Assembly: GCA_003254925.1 (NCBI GenBank)
Contig: QANZ01046034.1
Location: forward strand, 1 to 64,000
DNA: 64,000 nt
Source of the DNA: Chamaecrista fasciculata
Taxonomy: Eukaryota > Streptophyta > Magnoliopsida > Fabales > Fabaceae
Direction: 5' to 3'
Below are positions 46,909 to 57,900 of this stretch, in pieces. Each line of letters opens with the position of its first letter. The stretch's first letter is position 1. A program made the translations under genes and the position numbers. The notes under the pieces are model-generated. The model did not search any database and was not told the DNA's origin. It saw nothing but the letters and a program-made list of their open reading frames with translations.

Positions 46909-47409
46909 GGGTAAATTCCACTTTGGTACTCTGAGGTATGACCAGTCCCACTTTGATATCATGTTCTTTTAAAAGTGTCATTTTGGTACCATTGTTCTAT
47001 TCATTGTTAGCACTTGGGTATTCAAAATGTCATTACCTTTTGACGAAAAAAAGCACGTACAGATTATGTGCATAGTCAAAAATACAAAATTTACCCTTTT
47101 AAACTCAAATTTCACAATTCAACCAAAAGAAATTAAAACACAAAATCCTTTGCCTTCAAGTACATATTGAATCGTGTTTTTTGAAGGCTAAATCGTGAAA
47201 TCTTAGTTTAGGATGGTTAATTTTTTGCTTTTGACCATGCACATGACATGCATGTGCTTTTTACCATCAAGAGGTAAGAGGAACAAAGTTTTGGGTACCA
47301 AAGTGCTAACGATGAATAGAACAAGATATCAAAATGTCACTTTTGAAAGAACAAGATACTAAAGTGGAATCAGTCTATCCTTAGGTACCAAAGTGTAATT
47401 TATTTATCC
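46909..47409. mobile_element. Fold-back MITE with perfect 9-bp target duplication
   Basis: A 501-bp non-coding element. Left end GGGTAAATTCCACTTTGGTA; reverse complement of the right end GGATAAATAAATTACACTTT, both running into 'CTTTGGTAC' words. Flanked by an exact direct repeat TTGATTTTA (46900-46908 and 47410-47418). Arms contain mirrored 'GTGTTTTTTGAAGG' and 'AAATCCTTTGCCTTCAAG' words, so it folds back on itself. A truncated relative is at 31856-32173 and a scrap at 6740-6945. Confidence 0.8.
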
Positions 47410-47418
47410 TTGATTTTA

Positions 47419-49035
47419 TATACAACTTCTCAAATAATTTTCTCTTTATTACATGCATTTCAATAATTCTTAGGAATTGAAAATATGTTTTTTGGGTTGA
47501 AAGGAATTTAAAGTTGAGTGTTACTCTTAATTAGAGAAGAATATTACAATTACTCAATTTTCTGTTAATAAATTAAAACAATGAAATATAGATCCCTTTA
47601 TTTAGATTATGTATAGTTAAGAAATTGATGAATTTGTTATTTTCTTTAAGAAGAAATCGGCCAATGAGAGATGAGAAGGTAATTTATTTAATTTGGTTTG
47701 ACGATATGGTGATCGTTGACAAAAGATTATGCTTTGGTAGAGAAACCTTAATACATACTAGAAATGGACTTTTGGATGCATATCTTTGATGCTAAAGTCA
47801 GTAAATGATACATGAGTGGAAGAAAATATATATAGAGAACATATATATGCATGCATACTAATTGTAATGATGACATTGATCACGATTGTTATCTAGCCAA
47901 ACCAGGGGGAGATATAAAAAAAACATCTCCTCTACAATTTTCTTCTCCTCTTTAATCCCTAATTCAAATATACCCTAAGTATACAATCACTAGGACACAA
48001 TTGCCAAGTTGAACTTCAAGTCTAGGTGTAAATATCATAATTATTCATCCCAAAACATTTTTTAGTTGACTTCTTGCATGAAAATTTGTAGGTTTTTTGT
48101 TTTAATTCTAAAAGATATTGCTTCATATATAAAGGAAGGAAAATGCACATAAAAAATAATTAACTAGGCATCAAATAAAGAAAAATAATTTTCTTTTTGA
48201 AATAAAATACAAAATGACTACAATTCTATTGTGAGTGACAAAACACACATTGCTATCTTATGTGAAGATTAAGTCTTCACCATTATTTTACTTTCTTGGG
48301 TTTTAATTTGTGAGTTTAATGAGATAGATAGAAAGCAAATTTTCAAAACCAGATTATATAAATATTGGAAACTAAGTGAATGAAGAAACTTTTTCATAAA
48401 GATGAGAGATTTAAGAGAAACGGGAAATCTCTTGCTAAAGAGAGAATGGAGATAGGACTATGACAACAACTTCTCCATAAAAATTAATAGTAAGAAAGTC
48501 TAATTAAACTCTCAAGTAGAGAATGGCTGCTTTTTTTTTTGGTCAAAATATAATTTAATTGATAAAGAAAGCACAAAGGGTTAATACAGATTAAAGATTT
48601 GCATGACACTCAGTTCATCAAATAAGCATTAAGTTTGTTCTTCATATTAAACATTAGAACATAATAACAAAGGCACTGCACAACTTCATTATCTATGTTA
48701 TATCTTGAAAATATGATTTACAACTTACTATAAACAGAAATACAACTTTTGCAATAACATACAAAATGATTATAAATGAATTTTACATACACCTTTAATT
48801 TCAGTCCTATATGAGGATGGAGCCATCATCATCATCGTCGTCATCGTCGTCGTCATCATCATTATCATCATGCCTTTGATATGATATATATGTGTTCTAA
48901 AAGACAAAAACATCTACGAGAGGGAGTTCGGTCCAAAGAAAGAGGCTCGTTCCTCACAATGAAATGAATCCAAATCCAAATTCTTATTGAAGATAGGTGT
49001 CTACATTTTTTGTTTGACAGTACCTTAGTTTAAAA
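47419..49035. other. Intergenic stretch with simple repeats
   Basis: AT-rich, no gene found. About 48530-48600 read on the - strand ends in a long A run after 'TTTCTTTATCAATTAAAT', reminiscent of a LINE 3' tail, with no reverse-transcriptase coding sequence nearby. About 48825-48871 is a CAT/CGT triplet microsatellite that would encode poly-Asp on the - strand, but no gene context supports this. Confidence 0.4.
48825..48871. repeat. CAT/CGT triplet microsatellite
   Basis: Uninterrupted run of CAT and CGT triplets with one ATT, in an otherwise AT-rich non-coding region. The - strand frame reads GAT/GAC codons but is closed shortly on both sides. Confidence 0.85.
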
Positions 49036-50007
49036 AGGATTGTCTCTAGTGGAAAATATTTGTGGGAAATTAGAAAAAGAGAACAACTTCTCTAACTAGC
49101 TAGAGGAGAAGTCTTTTCCAAAGAAAAGAACATACTAAGAACAAATTTATTACAAAGAAAGTGATCCTTTCCATTACAACTCTTCTACCATGAGAATTGT
49201 AGTAAAGAGTACTCACAATTTACTAATTATTGTGTATTGGATTATCAACAATGGGCTTCAGAAATGTGCTTTTGTTTTGAGCTGCCAGCCCACTATGGTC
49301 CAATTAAACTTCAAATTATTTATGGCAAAGTACTCTTAGTATCCTTAAAATTTGGGGCCAGTTTCAAATGTATCCCTAAAGTATTTTTCTGGGTTAATTT
49401 TATCCCCAAAGTATGAGGTTGATTTCAATTGTACCCCAAAAGTTTTTTTGATCAATCATACCTCAAATATTTTATTTTTTGTGTCAATTGTATCCCAATT
49501 TGAGTGTAAAATTGACCCAAAAAAACTTAGAGGATACAACTGAAATTTACGTTATACTTTGAGAGTATAGTTGATCCAAAATAATTTTTAGAAGCACAAC
49601 TAAAACTTATCTCATATTTAGGAGTACCAAAAATATTTTTTCCATTATATATTTATTTACTTATCAGATACAATGAATCATAAGGGCAATGGTATCTTCT
49701 TTTTTTTTTTTTAATATTTTTTGCGGATAAGAAGATATTTAAGTCCTCAATAAATAAGTATGTCGTTCACTCAAATTCTATTTTACCATTTTGACAATGG
49801 AAGAAAAAAGTCTACTTAGTAAAACAAGTAGACAACTCATCAAGGTGTAAAAACCGTGTCCTATTCATTGCCAAAAACGAAAAACAATTGTGTTTGAAAC
49901 ACTAATGGCCACTTTAGTTAATAATTTAATATCTCAAAAAAATTTAATACACATTTTTCAAGCAATTCATTGCATTCAATGAAATTTAAAGCTTTGTTTT
50001 TCCATCG
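49036..50007. repeat. Tandem unit A of a three-copy segmental repeat
   Basis: Begins AGGATTGTCTCTAGTGG and ends near AAGCTTTGTTTTTCCATC. Same order of landmarks as units B and C: 'AACTTCTCTAACTAGCTAGA', 'TCTTCTACCATGAGAATTG', an internal fold-back MITE (49324-49643), 'AATGGCCACTTTAGTTAATA'. No gene in the unit. Confidence 0.85.
49324..49643. mobile_element. Mutator-like MITE inside unit A
   Basis: A 320-bp fold-back: left end GGCAAAGTACTCTTAGTATC, reverse complement of right end GGAAAAAATATTTTTGGTAC. Flanks ATTATTTAT (49315-49323) and ATTATATAT (49644-49652) match at 8 of 9. The same insertion occupies the same site in units B and C, so it predates the triplication. Confidence 0.7.
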
Positions 50008-50361
50008 AAGACGATAAATACAAAAAGAAATTTATTTATATTTAAAAGTCTACTTAGGATTGTTTCTAGTGGACAATATTTGTGGGAAATTAGGAAAAGA
50101 GAAAAACTTCTCTAACTAGCTAGAGGAGAAGCCTTTTCCAAAGAAAAGAAGAACTTATTAAGAACAAATTTATTACAAAGAAAGTGATCCTTTCCTTTAA
50201 AACTCTTCTACCATGAGAATTGTACTAAAGAGTAAGAATAGTGAAAGACTCACAATTCACTAATTATTGTGCATTGGATTATCAACAATGGCATTGGAAT
50301 GTGCTTTTTTTTTTTTAGTTGGTCAGCCCACTATGGTACAATTAAACTTCAAATTATTTAT

Positions 50362-50681
50362 GGCAAAAATACTCTTAATACCCTTAATGTTTTGGGTCAG
50401 TTTCAATTGTACTATTAAAATTTCTTTTCTGGATTAATTGTATCCCCAAAGTATGACATTGGTTTCAATTGTACCCCAAAAGGTTTTTTGGATCAATTAT
50501 ACCTCATATTTTTTTTGTGCGTGTTCATTGCACCTCGATTTGAGGGTAAAATTGACAAAAAAAACTGAGGATACAACTGAAACTAATTTTATACTTTGAA
50601 GGTACAGTTGATCCAAAAAAAATTTTAGGGATACAACTACAAATTATCTCATATTTTAGGAGTACCAAAAATAATTTTTCC
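50362..50681. mobile_element. Mutator-like MITE inside unit B
   Basis: Orthologous position and ends (GGCAAAAATACTCTTAATAC on the left) to the element in unit A, with target duplication ATTATTTAT / ATTATTTGT (8 of 9). Confidence 0.7.
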
Positions 50682-50718
50682 ATTATTTGTTTATTTATCA
50701 GATACGAAGAATCGTATG

Positions 50719-51265
50719 TAGCAATGTTCATGGGTAGGGCATGGGTAAGGTACATTGATCCTCGGACCGGGACACATAAAAAACTATTGTCTCCATACTC
50801 GAACCCATACTTGTGCGGTATGAATATCAATTCGCATTCGCATTTGAATACCCAGACCTATACCCGAAAAAATTTAAATAAATTATTTTTTTAAAAAATA
50901 TAAATACAATTTTATTATAGCAATTTTATTTTCTTGTCATTTTTTTACTAAATAGATAGCAAAAAAGGATTAAAGTAAAAGTTACAAATAATATTTTTTA
51001 TATATTTAAAATAAAAATAATTACATTATATATGTTAATATATATATATATATATATTTAAAAAAAATAGAACATGATATTATAGCAGTTAGGGACCGGG
51101 TTCGGGTTGGGTAGCCGTATCCCCCAGACCCAGACCCACATTCGCAGTTTTAAATGGGTAAATCCTCATACCTGGGCTCTTTCACTTTTTACCCGTACCT
51201 GGACCTCGATCCCACGGGTAAAATTTACGAATACCCATCGGGAGTAGGTATTTTGATCATCCCTA
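50719..51265. mobile_element. hAT-like non-autonomous element, insertion private to unit B
   Basis: Absent from units A and C at the same site, so the insertion is demonstrated by comparison. Ends TAGCAATGTTC and, reverse complemented, TAGGGATGATC match at 8 of 11. Flanks ATCGTATG (50711-50718) and ATCATATA (51266-51273) match at 6 of 8, the 8-bp duplication size of hAT elements. Interior has repeated GGGTA/TACCC words ('TACCCGTACCTGG', 'CCCACGGGTAAAATT') and an AT-rich centre. No transposase. Confidence 0.7.
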
Positions 51266-51668
51266 ATCATATATAAGGGAAAAAAGATCTTCGTCTTCTT
51301 TTTTAATATCTTTTGCGGATAAGAAGATAATTAAGTTTTAAATAAATAAGAGTGTCTTTCATTCAAATTCTATTTTATTGTTTTGACGACGGACGAAAAA
51401 AGTCTACTAAGTAAAACAAGTAGACAACTCGTCAAGGTGTGAAAAGTGCGTCCTATTAATTGCAAAAACGAAAAACAATTTTGTTTGAAACATTAATGGC
51501 CACTTTAGTTAATAATTTAATATCACAAGAAAATTTAATATACATTTCTTAAGTAATTTATTGCATTCAATGAAATTAAAAGCTTTGTTTTTCCATCTAG
51601 CCTTGGATCAAAACAAAAGGAAATCTATGCATATAAAATCCTCAACATCAAAACAATATTAAGTCAAA

Positions 51669-52665
51669 GGCAAAAGACCTGTTGGTGCCCCTAATATTTT
51701 TGGGGTCAATTTCAGTTATGCCTTCAACGTTTGTTTTGTGTCAATTATGCCCCCAATGTTTTACATTGTTGTTAATTATACCATAACCTCAATTTTTTGA
51801 GCCAAAGTCCTATTTTGGTCCCTCAAGTTTTCTCAAAGTTTCGCTTTGGTCCCTCATGTCTCAGGTGAACTTTTCGACGAGATACAAGGCGGCCCCAGTG
51901 ACTACGAAAGCTCTTAATCTAAGATTTTTCGACCTCTTGAGTTCAATGGCAGCCTGGATTTTTGTGAAAAAATTATTGAAATTATGATTTTCGACAATTG
52001 TGTAATTTTTCGGCGGCTTGTAAGTCATTTTTTCATAAAATGGAGGTCGTCATCAAGGTAGTCAAGATCTAGATTGAGATCATGAGATCGTAAGATCTTC
52101 TTACGATCTTGCAAGACAATTTATAGTTAAATTGAGTGCAGGATTGTAATTTAGCAAGATCGTCGTAGGATCGCTATTTTGCTCGTAAGATTGTACGATT
52201 TCACCGATCCTATATATAAATATATTTTTTTTTGAAAAAAAGTTCCAAAATGCTGTTTTTTGGGAATTTTTTTTTTCAGGGTCCAAAATGCTCCATTTTA
52301 AACACCCAAAAATTGAAAACCCTAAGTTTGCTGTTGGAATATTGAACTTAACTTGTAGTTCTTCAGGATGTGAACGTAATTGAAGTACTTTTGAGAGGGT
52401 AAGAAACTTTAAACACACGACTTCTTTTTTATAAATATTAGTATTTTATTCTCTTTTTATAATTAAGTTAATTATTTATAACCATTCATTGTTTAGGTTC
52501 ACGCGAAGGGAAGGAATCGTATGATTCAAAATAAGATGAATGAGTTGATATATGTTATGTTTGACAGCAATGTGAAACGTTGGGGGCATAACTGACAGAA
52601 AACAAACGCTGGGGGCATAACTTAAACTGACCCCAAACGTTAAGGGCACCAACAGGCCTTTTGCC
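51669..52665. mobile_element. Mutator-like element with unrelated interior
   Basis: A 997-bp element. The left arm (GGCAAAAGACCTGTTGGTGC) matches the fold-back at 44834-45467 for roughly 370 bp, but only the outer 100 or so bases are mirrored on the right (reverse complement GGCAAAAGGCCTGTTGGTGC). Between lies about 500 bp of different sequence (52060-52565), including a small hairpin AGATCGTAAG/CTTACGATCT. Flanks TAAGTCAAA (51660-51668) and TAAGTCAAC (52666-52674) match at 8 of 9. No transposase is recognised. Confidence 0.75.
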
Positions 52666-52690
52666 TAAGTCAACTAAGTAAAGTAATTTT

Positions 52691-53610
52691 TCTAGTGGAC
52701 AATATTTGTGGGAAACTAGAAAAAGAGAAAAACTTCTCTAACTAGCTAGAGGAGAAGCGTTTTCCAAAGAAAAGAACTTATTAAGAACATATTCATTACA
52801 AAGAAAATTATCCTTTCCATTAAAACTCTTCTACCATGATAATTGTACTAAAGAGTAAGAATAGTGCAAGACTCACAATTCACTAATTATTGTGTATTGG
52901 ATTATCAACAATGGCTTTGGGCTTCAGAAATGTGCTTTTGTTTTCTGCTTGCCAGCCCATTATGATCCAATTAAACTTTAAATCATTTATAACAAAAGTA
53001 CTCTTAGTACTCTTAAAGTTTGTGGTCAGTTTCAGTTGTGCCCCTAAAGTATTTTTTGGGTTAATTGTATCCCCAAAGTATTTATGAGGTTGGTTTCAAT
53101 TGTACTCCAAAAGTTTTTTGGATCAATTATACCTCAAATCATTTTTTTTGTGCCAATTGTATCCCAATTTAAGGGGAAAATTGACAAAAAAAAAAAAACT
53201 GAAGATACAACCAAAACTAACTTTATACTTTGAAGGTACAATTGACACAAAAATAATTTTAGGGGTACAACTAAAACTTATCTCATATTTTAGGAGTACG
53301 AAAAATATTTTTTTTCATTATTTATTTATTTATCAGATACGATGAATCATAAGGGCAAAGATATCTTCTTCTTTTTTTAATATTTTTTGAGGATAACAAG
53401 ATAATTAAGTCCTCAATAAATAAGAGTGCCTTTCATTCAAATTCTATTTTACCATTTTGACAACGGATGAAAAAAGTATAATTAGTAAAAAAAGTAGACA
53501 ACTCATCAAGGAGTGAAAACCGCGTCCTATTAATTGCAAAAATGGAAAACAATTGTGTTTGAAACATTAATGGCCACTTTAGTTAATAATTTAATATCAC
53601 AAGAAAATTA
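52691..53610. repeat. Tandem unit C of the segmental repeat
   Basis: Begins TCTAGTGGACAATATTTG and runs through the same landmarks as units A and B to 'TTTAATATCACAAGAAAATTA'. Contains the third copy of the shared MITE at 52991-53316. Confidence 0.85.
52991..53316. mobile_element. Mutator-like MITE inside unit C
   Basis: Third copy at the shared site. Flanks ATCATTTAT and ATTATTTAT match at 8 of 9. The left end has drifted to AACAAAAGTACTC. Confidence 0.65.
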
Positions 53611-53815
53611 GTAAAGTAATTTTCCTATCAGCCAGCCCCCCTTCTCCTCCTCATAAATCAATTTAAAGAAAAATCTTCACTTTGTTCATTAGAAGTAATG
53701 GAATTGAAGAGTCGATCAAACCCTTTTCAATGAGAGTGAGAGGACGCAACCATTGAAGAAAACTTTGCTTTCATATATCTATATAAAATTCACATTTTAA
53801 TATACTTTGTGTCAT
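53611..53815. other. Short non-coding spacer
   Basis: No feature recognised between the triplication and the LTR-element block that follows. Confidence 0.5.
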
Positions 53816-55330
53816 TGATGCGGACACCCGTCGTAAGGTGTCAAACACGTCAAATTAAATTTATACTCGAGCCTCGCAAGTATAAACTATATTTATTAAA
53901 ATATAGTATAGATGCTAACCCAAGGTCGAACTCTCACGGAACTTCTAGGAATTTTAACAATGATTGTATCGGAACAAGTTTTCGTAAACACGGGACAGGC
54001 TTATAAGAGTGAATAATAATAACTAAAATTAAGAATAAGGAAAGGAACTAATTATCTGATAAACGGTAACTAATGAGTGAATAGTGCGTCCCACGGATGT
54101 ATATTGAACTCGGCCTTCCCTGCTCAACAAAACATAGTAGAAAATACATTTAAATAGATATGTTTATGCACCACACCCAATGATGTATTTACACTCAAAC
54201 ACAATCAATCATGTAACAGTAAACAAATATAAGATTAAGATTCAACACTCGACCCACACTAGATATGAGCAATTTGTCAAAGCTCTTCGGGGTAATCTAT
54301 ATTATTGCCACACCGGAAAAATAAACAGACCACGAATAATCCTAATTATATATTTTTAAGATAAATAGACCACCTCTTAGCAAACCCTAAAAAGCAACTT
54401 TATTAATCGTGAGAGAGACATACTCCGGGAATGTCAAGGTCTCATTACTTTAATGAAGCATTAATCTATAAATCCGAACAATTGTATCTCTAAAGTAGCA
54501 CCTAATCCTAAGAACAATTATTAAATAAACATAATCTAAATAAAAAACACTTCCTGATCTACGAAGAACATTGAGCTCTGGCCTCCTTTATGATACTCCG
54601 TTGGAAACAAGGGTTTTTAGCCTTGCATCCTAGAACAAGTGAATCCTTCTCTATTTCTGTTTTTGGTGTGAAACTCGTGAATTGGTGCTCTGATCGTGGA
54701 ATGACGACCGCTATTTATAGTGTTGAGTAGTGTGCTTGATCCGTAAGTCAAGGGGAGAATTTCGCCTCTAGGCCGTGGGCTGCGCTGGCGGCCCAATACG
54801 AAGGCGCAGCGAAATATCTGCGATATTTTGATTATATCTTCGTATCTTGAATCGTAGCCGTGCAAAACATACTCTACTGCTTCAGATTATTTTGAGCCGC
54901 GAGATTTTTAATTTGAGCCGTTGGCTCAAAGAGACGGCGCAGACTCAAATTGTGCTGAAGCTTTCTTGCTGACGTCATATTCCTAGAATATTCCTGAGCC
55001 GTGGGAATTGCTATCTTGCACTGACGGCTCACCCAACGGCGCAAGTTATCTTTTGCGCTTTTTGTTATCTTCTAGATGATTCCTTTGTTGTTTTTTATAA
55101 TTCTCAGCTGAAACACTTAACAAACGATTATGCAAAATCTTATAAAATACTTTAATAATATTAAATGCATAAAATAGTTGTTAATTTGTGGTTTTTATGA
55201 TATACTGAATATAACACCTATGATATAAATCTCTAGTCATATTATGGCTTATTAGCTAAATATATATATTAATAATAACAAGATATGACCAAAAAAATTT
55301 ATTCATTTTAGGTCAGATCAGTCATCAATC
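53816..55330 (-). mobile_element. Non-coding LTR-retroelement block 1 (minus orientation)
   Basis: No polyprotein. Read on the - strand it has a GC-rich upstream part with 'GCGCCGTTGGGTGAGCCGTC', a TATA box CACTATAAATAGCGG (about 54707-54721) and a leader. The far end contains 'TCGACCTTGGGTTAGCATC', a word type common in large non-coding plant gypsy-like elements. The stretch 54950-55320 is homologous to 57545-57880 ('CTGACGTCATATTCCT' and what follows), so two relatives sit near each other. Termini not determined. Confidence 0.5.
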
Positions 55331-55452
55331 ACAAAACAATTTTTCATAACTTTTTTTCTCTTTCTTTATAATCCTAGATATGATGGAAAAGAAATTTAAT
55401 GTCACAAATTCAACCCAATGTCGAGCAGAAAATGGTGTTTGAAAAATCACTG

Positions 55453-55690
55453 AGTCAACGACGTAGTCATCGAAAGATTGAAAACATAGTTTAGTTCTTG
55501 AAAGATTAAAACGGTATAATACTATTTAGTCTCTAAAAGATTTAGACGATATACTATTTAGTCTATGAAAAGGACTAATAGGTATACTATTTTGATCTTT
55601 CAGAAACCAAATTGCGTATTTCAATCTTTTCAAGGATCGTGTTGTCAGTTTGGTGATCATTCAATGATCGGTTTGTTAGTTTACTACTTT
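55453..55690. repeat. Possible eroded fold-back element
   Basis: Left 'CGAAAGATTGAAAACATAG' and right 'CAATCTTTTCAAGGATCGTG' are loosely inverted, with repeated 'TATACTATTTAGTCT' words between. Borders and target duplication were not found. Confidence 0.3.
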
Positions 55691-55709
55691 AAACTTTTTT
55701 TTATTTTTA

Positions 55710-56073
55710 GGTCAAAGTACACTTTTGCTCAGTTCTAAATTTGGTCCCATAACTTCTTTTGTTGCGCTTTTGGTCCAATATTTTTTGCTTAGGTTGCAGA
55801 TTTGGTCTCGTATCACTTTTGATCCCATATCTTTTGGTCAGGTTATAGAATTGATCCCATATCTTTGCAAAAATTTTCACCGTCAATCCCACTTGACCTA
55901 AAGATATGAGACGAATTCTACAACATGACCCAAAGATATGAGACCAAAATGTAACACGAGACCAAGTTTGTAACTTGAGGAAAAGATATGAGATAAAAAA
56001 ATGCAACAAAAAAAGTTATGAGACCAAATTGAGACTTGAGCAAAAGTTATCAGACCAAAAGTGTACTTTTGCC
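55710..56073. mobile_element. Fold-back MITE with perfect 9-bp target duplication
   Basis: A 364-bp element. Left end GGTCAAAGTACACTTTTG; reverse complement of right end GGCAAAAGTACACTTTTG. Flanked by exact TTATTTTTA (55701-55709 and 56074-56082). Arms carry many copies of 'AAAGATATGAGACCAAA' and its complement. Non-coding. Confidence 0.8.
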
Positions 56074-57150
56074 TTATTTTTATTATTTATTTTGCTCTAC
56101 CTGTGTTTTAACTTTTCTTTTCCTTTTTGTCTTTCACCTATTCGATCTACAGGATTCATCGATGAAAATGAAACCATCGAAACCGAAGATAGAGATGACA
56201 AGTTATGGATATGCAATGGTTTTGGCGTGTTCCGAAGCATGATAACCTTGATGTAAGTTTATACAAATTTTCCATAAGAAATCTTAATTTGAAGCAATAA
56301 TTTCAATTTTGAAATAATTTCATTTCTATGTAAGGCATTATTAATTAATATTACATTCATTCTTCAATTTTTATAATTATTAGGGCTCAAGAAAGATAGG
56401 GAAGCCAATAACGAGCATATTGATTAAGGAACTCGAAATAATAGTCATGAAGAATTATATTATATAATTATATTATTTTGTTGTTGTATTATATATACAT
56501 GAATGAATAATTTGACATCTAAAATATTATTGTGATTAATTTTGCTTGCAGTTTTACCGTCATGCAAGTGCGTTTCGATCTGTTTTGAGGTTGTCAAGTT
56601 CCTATTGTACGAGGTTTATTCAAATTGCAATCGTAGTACAAAAAACAAGCAGCTGATGGCACAACCAAATCATAATATTCAAGTAAAAAATGAACATATA
56701 TTGTTTGGTTAATTAATTACCGGTCCAATTGAGATTTGAATTCATAATTTTCTAGTATAGTATCACTAATATATAACCCAAAGTTTTTCTGGTTGTCCAC
56801 CCGAGACTTGGGAAGAATTTCCTAATACGAGTAACTGCATTCACAAAGTTTTGAATCTGACACTTTGCTTAAGTAATATCAAAATGTTTATCACTTGGAC
56901 CAATCTATTATTATTAGTATATAGCCCGAGTTTAATAATGAGAATGTTGTTCAATTTGAAGGATACACATATGATTATTATGCCACCACCACCACCAATG
57001 ATTAACATAGACACGAAGCTATGGTTAGGTAGCAATAGTAATGAGGATGAAGAAGAAGAAAAGCACTACAAGATGTTGGTGAATAAATTCTTTGATGAGA
57101 TGAATCAAGAAGATGAGTGATCGCGCATGTTGCGATACGTACCAGAAAGA
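56074..57150. other. AT-rich stretch with two coding-like scraps
   Basis: 56152-56252 looks like an exon between a pyrimidine-rich acceptor (CGATCTACAG) and a donor (GATGTAAGTT), but its frames are short and unrecognised. 56851-57120 has an open frame whose last 50 codons are coding-like (LWLGSNSNEDEEEEKHYKML, then NKFFDEMNQEDE, stop at 57118-57120), again unrecognised. These could be fragments of a decayed gene. Confidence 0.3.
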
Positions 57151-57900
57151 CTGGCTAGATATGTAATATATAATGGACTTGTCGGGTCGTATTCTTTTGA
57201 GGACTCCGCGTATAAAGAGTTTAAGCGATTCCAAAACGCCGGAACTAAAGAAAATGCAATAAAACTATACACTAAACTTATCAAAATTGGTTTGTAAAAA
57301 GGTTTGTTTGAAGGACTAAAATAACTAAGGACTAAAATATCAAAATGCAAATCAAAATAAACTAAAGTTGGAAAGGTCAAATGGAGAAAACACTTGGAAT
57401 AATGGATGGATTTGGCTCTCATTGCACACAAAATAATATTGGGAGTTTTGCAAACAGGGACTAAATTGAAATGCCATGAAAACTCATAGAAAAGTTCAAT
57501 TAACTTAACCAATTAGTTCTTAAACAAGCTTCTGATTAACATAATATTACGCTGAAGCTTACATCCTGACGTCATATTCCTCTCAGATACTTGCACCGCA
57601 GGAATTACCTCCTTTGCGCCGGTCGCTCATCCAACGGCACAAGAACATCTTGTGCTTAACGTGATCTTCTAGATATTTCCCTCTTGGTTTGACCCTGTTT
57701 GGATATCTGAAACACTAAATAAACCATTAAGTAGCACCTATTTATAAAGTACAATAAATAAACGCTAATTAACCTATTTTATCCACTTTATTATGCCACA
57801 CCTCGGTGCAACCCTTAGCATATTAATTGGTCAAATTATAATATATTATTAGTTTAAACATATCAAAAGAAGGTCAAATAACTTGTTCACTTTTGGCCTG
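57151..57900 (-). mobile_element. Non-coding LTR-retroelement block 2 (relative of block 1)
   Basis: The part 57545-57880 matches 54950-55320, sharing 'CTGACGTCATATTCCT', 'TTCTAGAT', 'CTGAAACACT' and the TAGCATATTAATT / GGTCA tail in the same order. No coding sequence. Adjacent bases read 'ATCAAATCCCCCACACTTAA', a word frequent in non-coding parts of large plant LTR elements. Confidence 0.5.

Larger units (their letters stand above)
50056..51598. repeat. Tandem unit B, enlarged by a hAT-like insertion
   Basis: Begins AGGATTGTTTCTAGTGG, 1,020 bp after unit A, and ends near TTTTCCATCTAG. It carries the same internal MITE (50362-50681, flanks ATTATTTAT and ATTATTTGT) plus a private 547-bp insertion at 50719-51265. 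Confidence 0.85.

Noticed and set aside
48825..48871. Poly-Asp coding repeat on the - strand
   Set aside because: The frame closes soon on both sides and no exon signals surround it. Treated as a microsatellite.
49324..53316. CRISPR-like array from the regularly repeated units at 49-53 kb
   Set aside because: The units are about 1 kb long and contain MITEs. This is a segmental tandem repeat in a plant genome.
53816..55330. Long non-coding RNA gene with its own TATA box
   Set aside because: The layout and the repeated homologous segment at 57.5 kb fit an LTR-type retroelement better than a host RNA gene.
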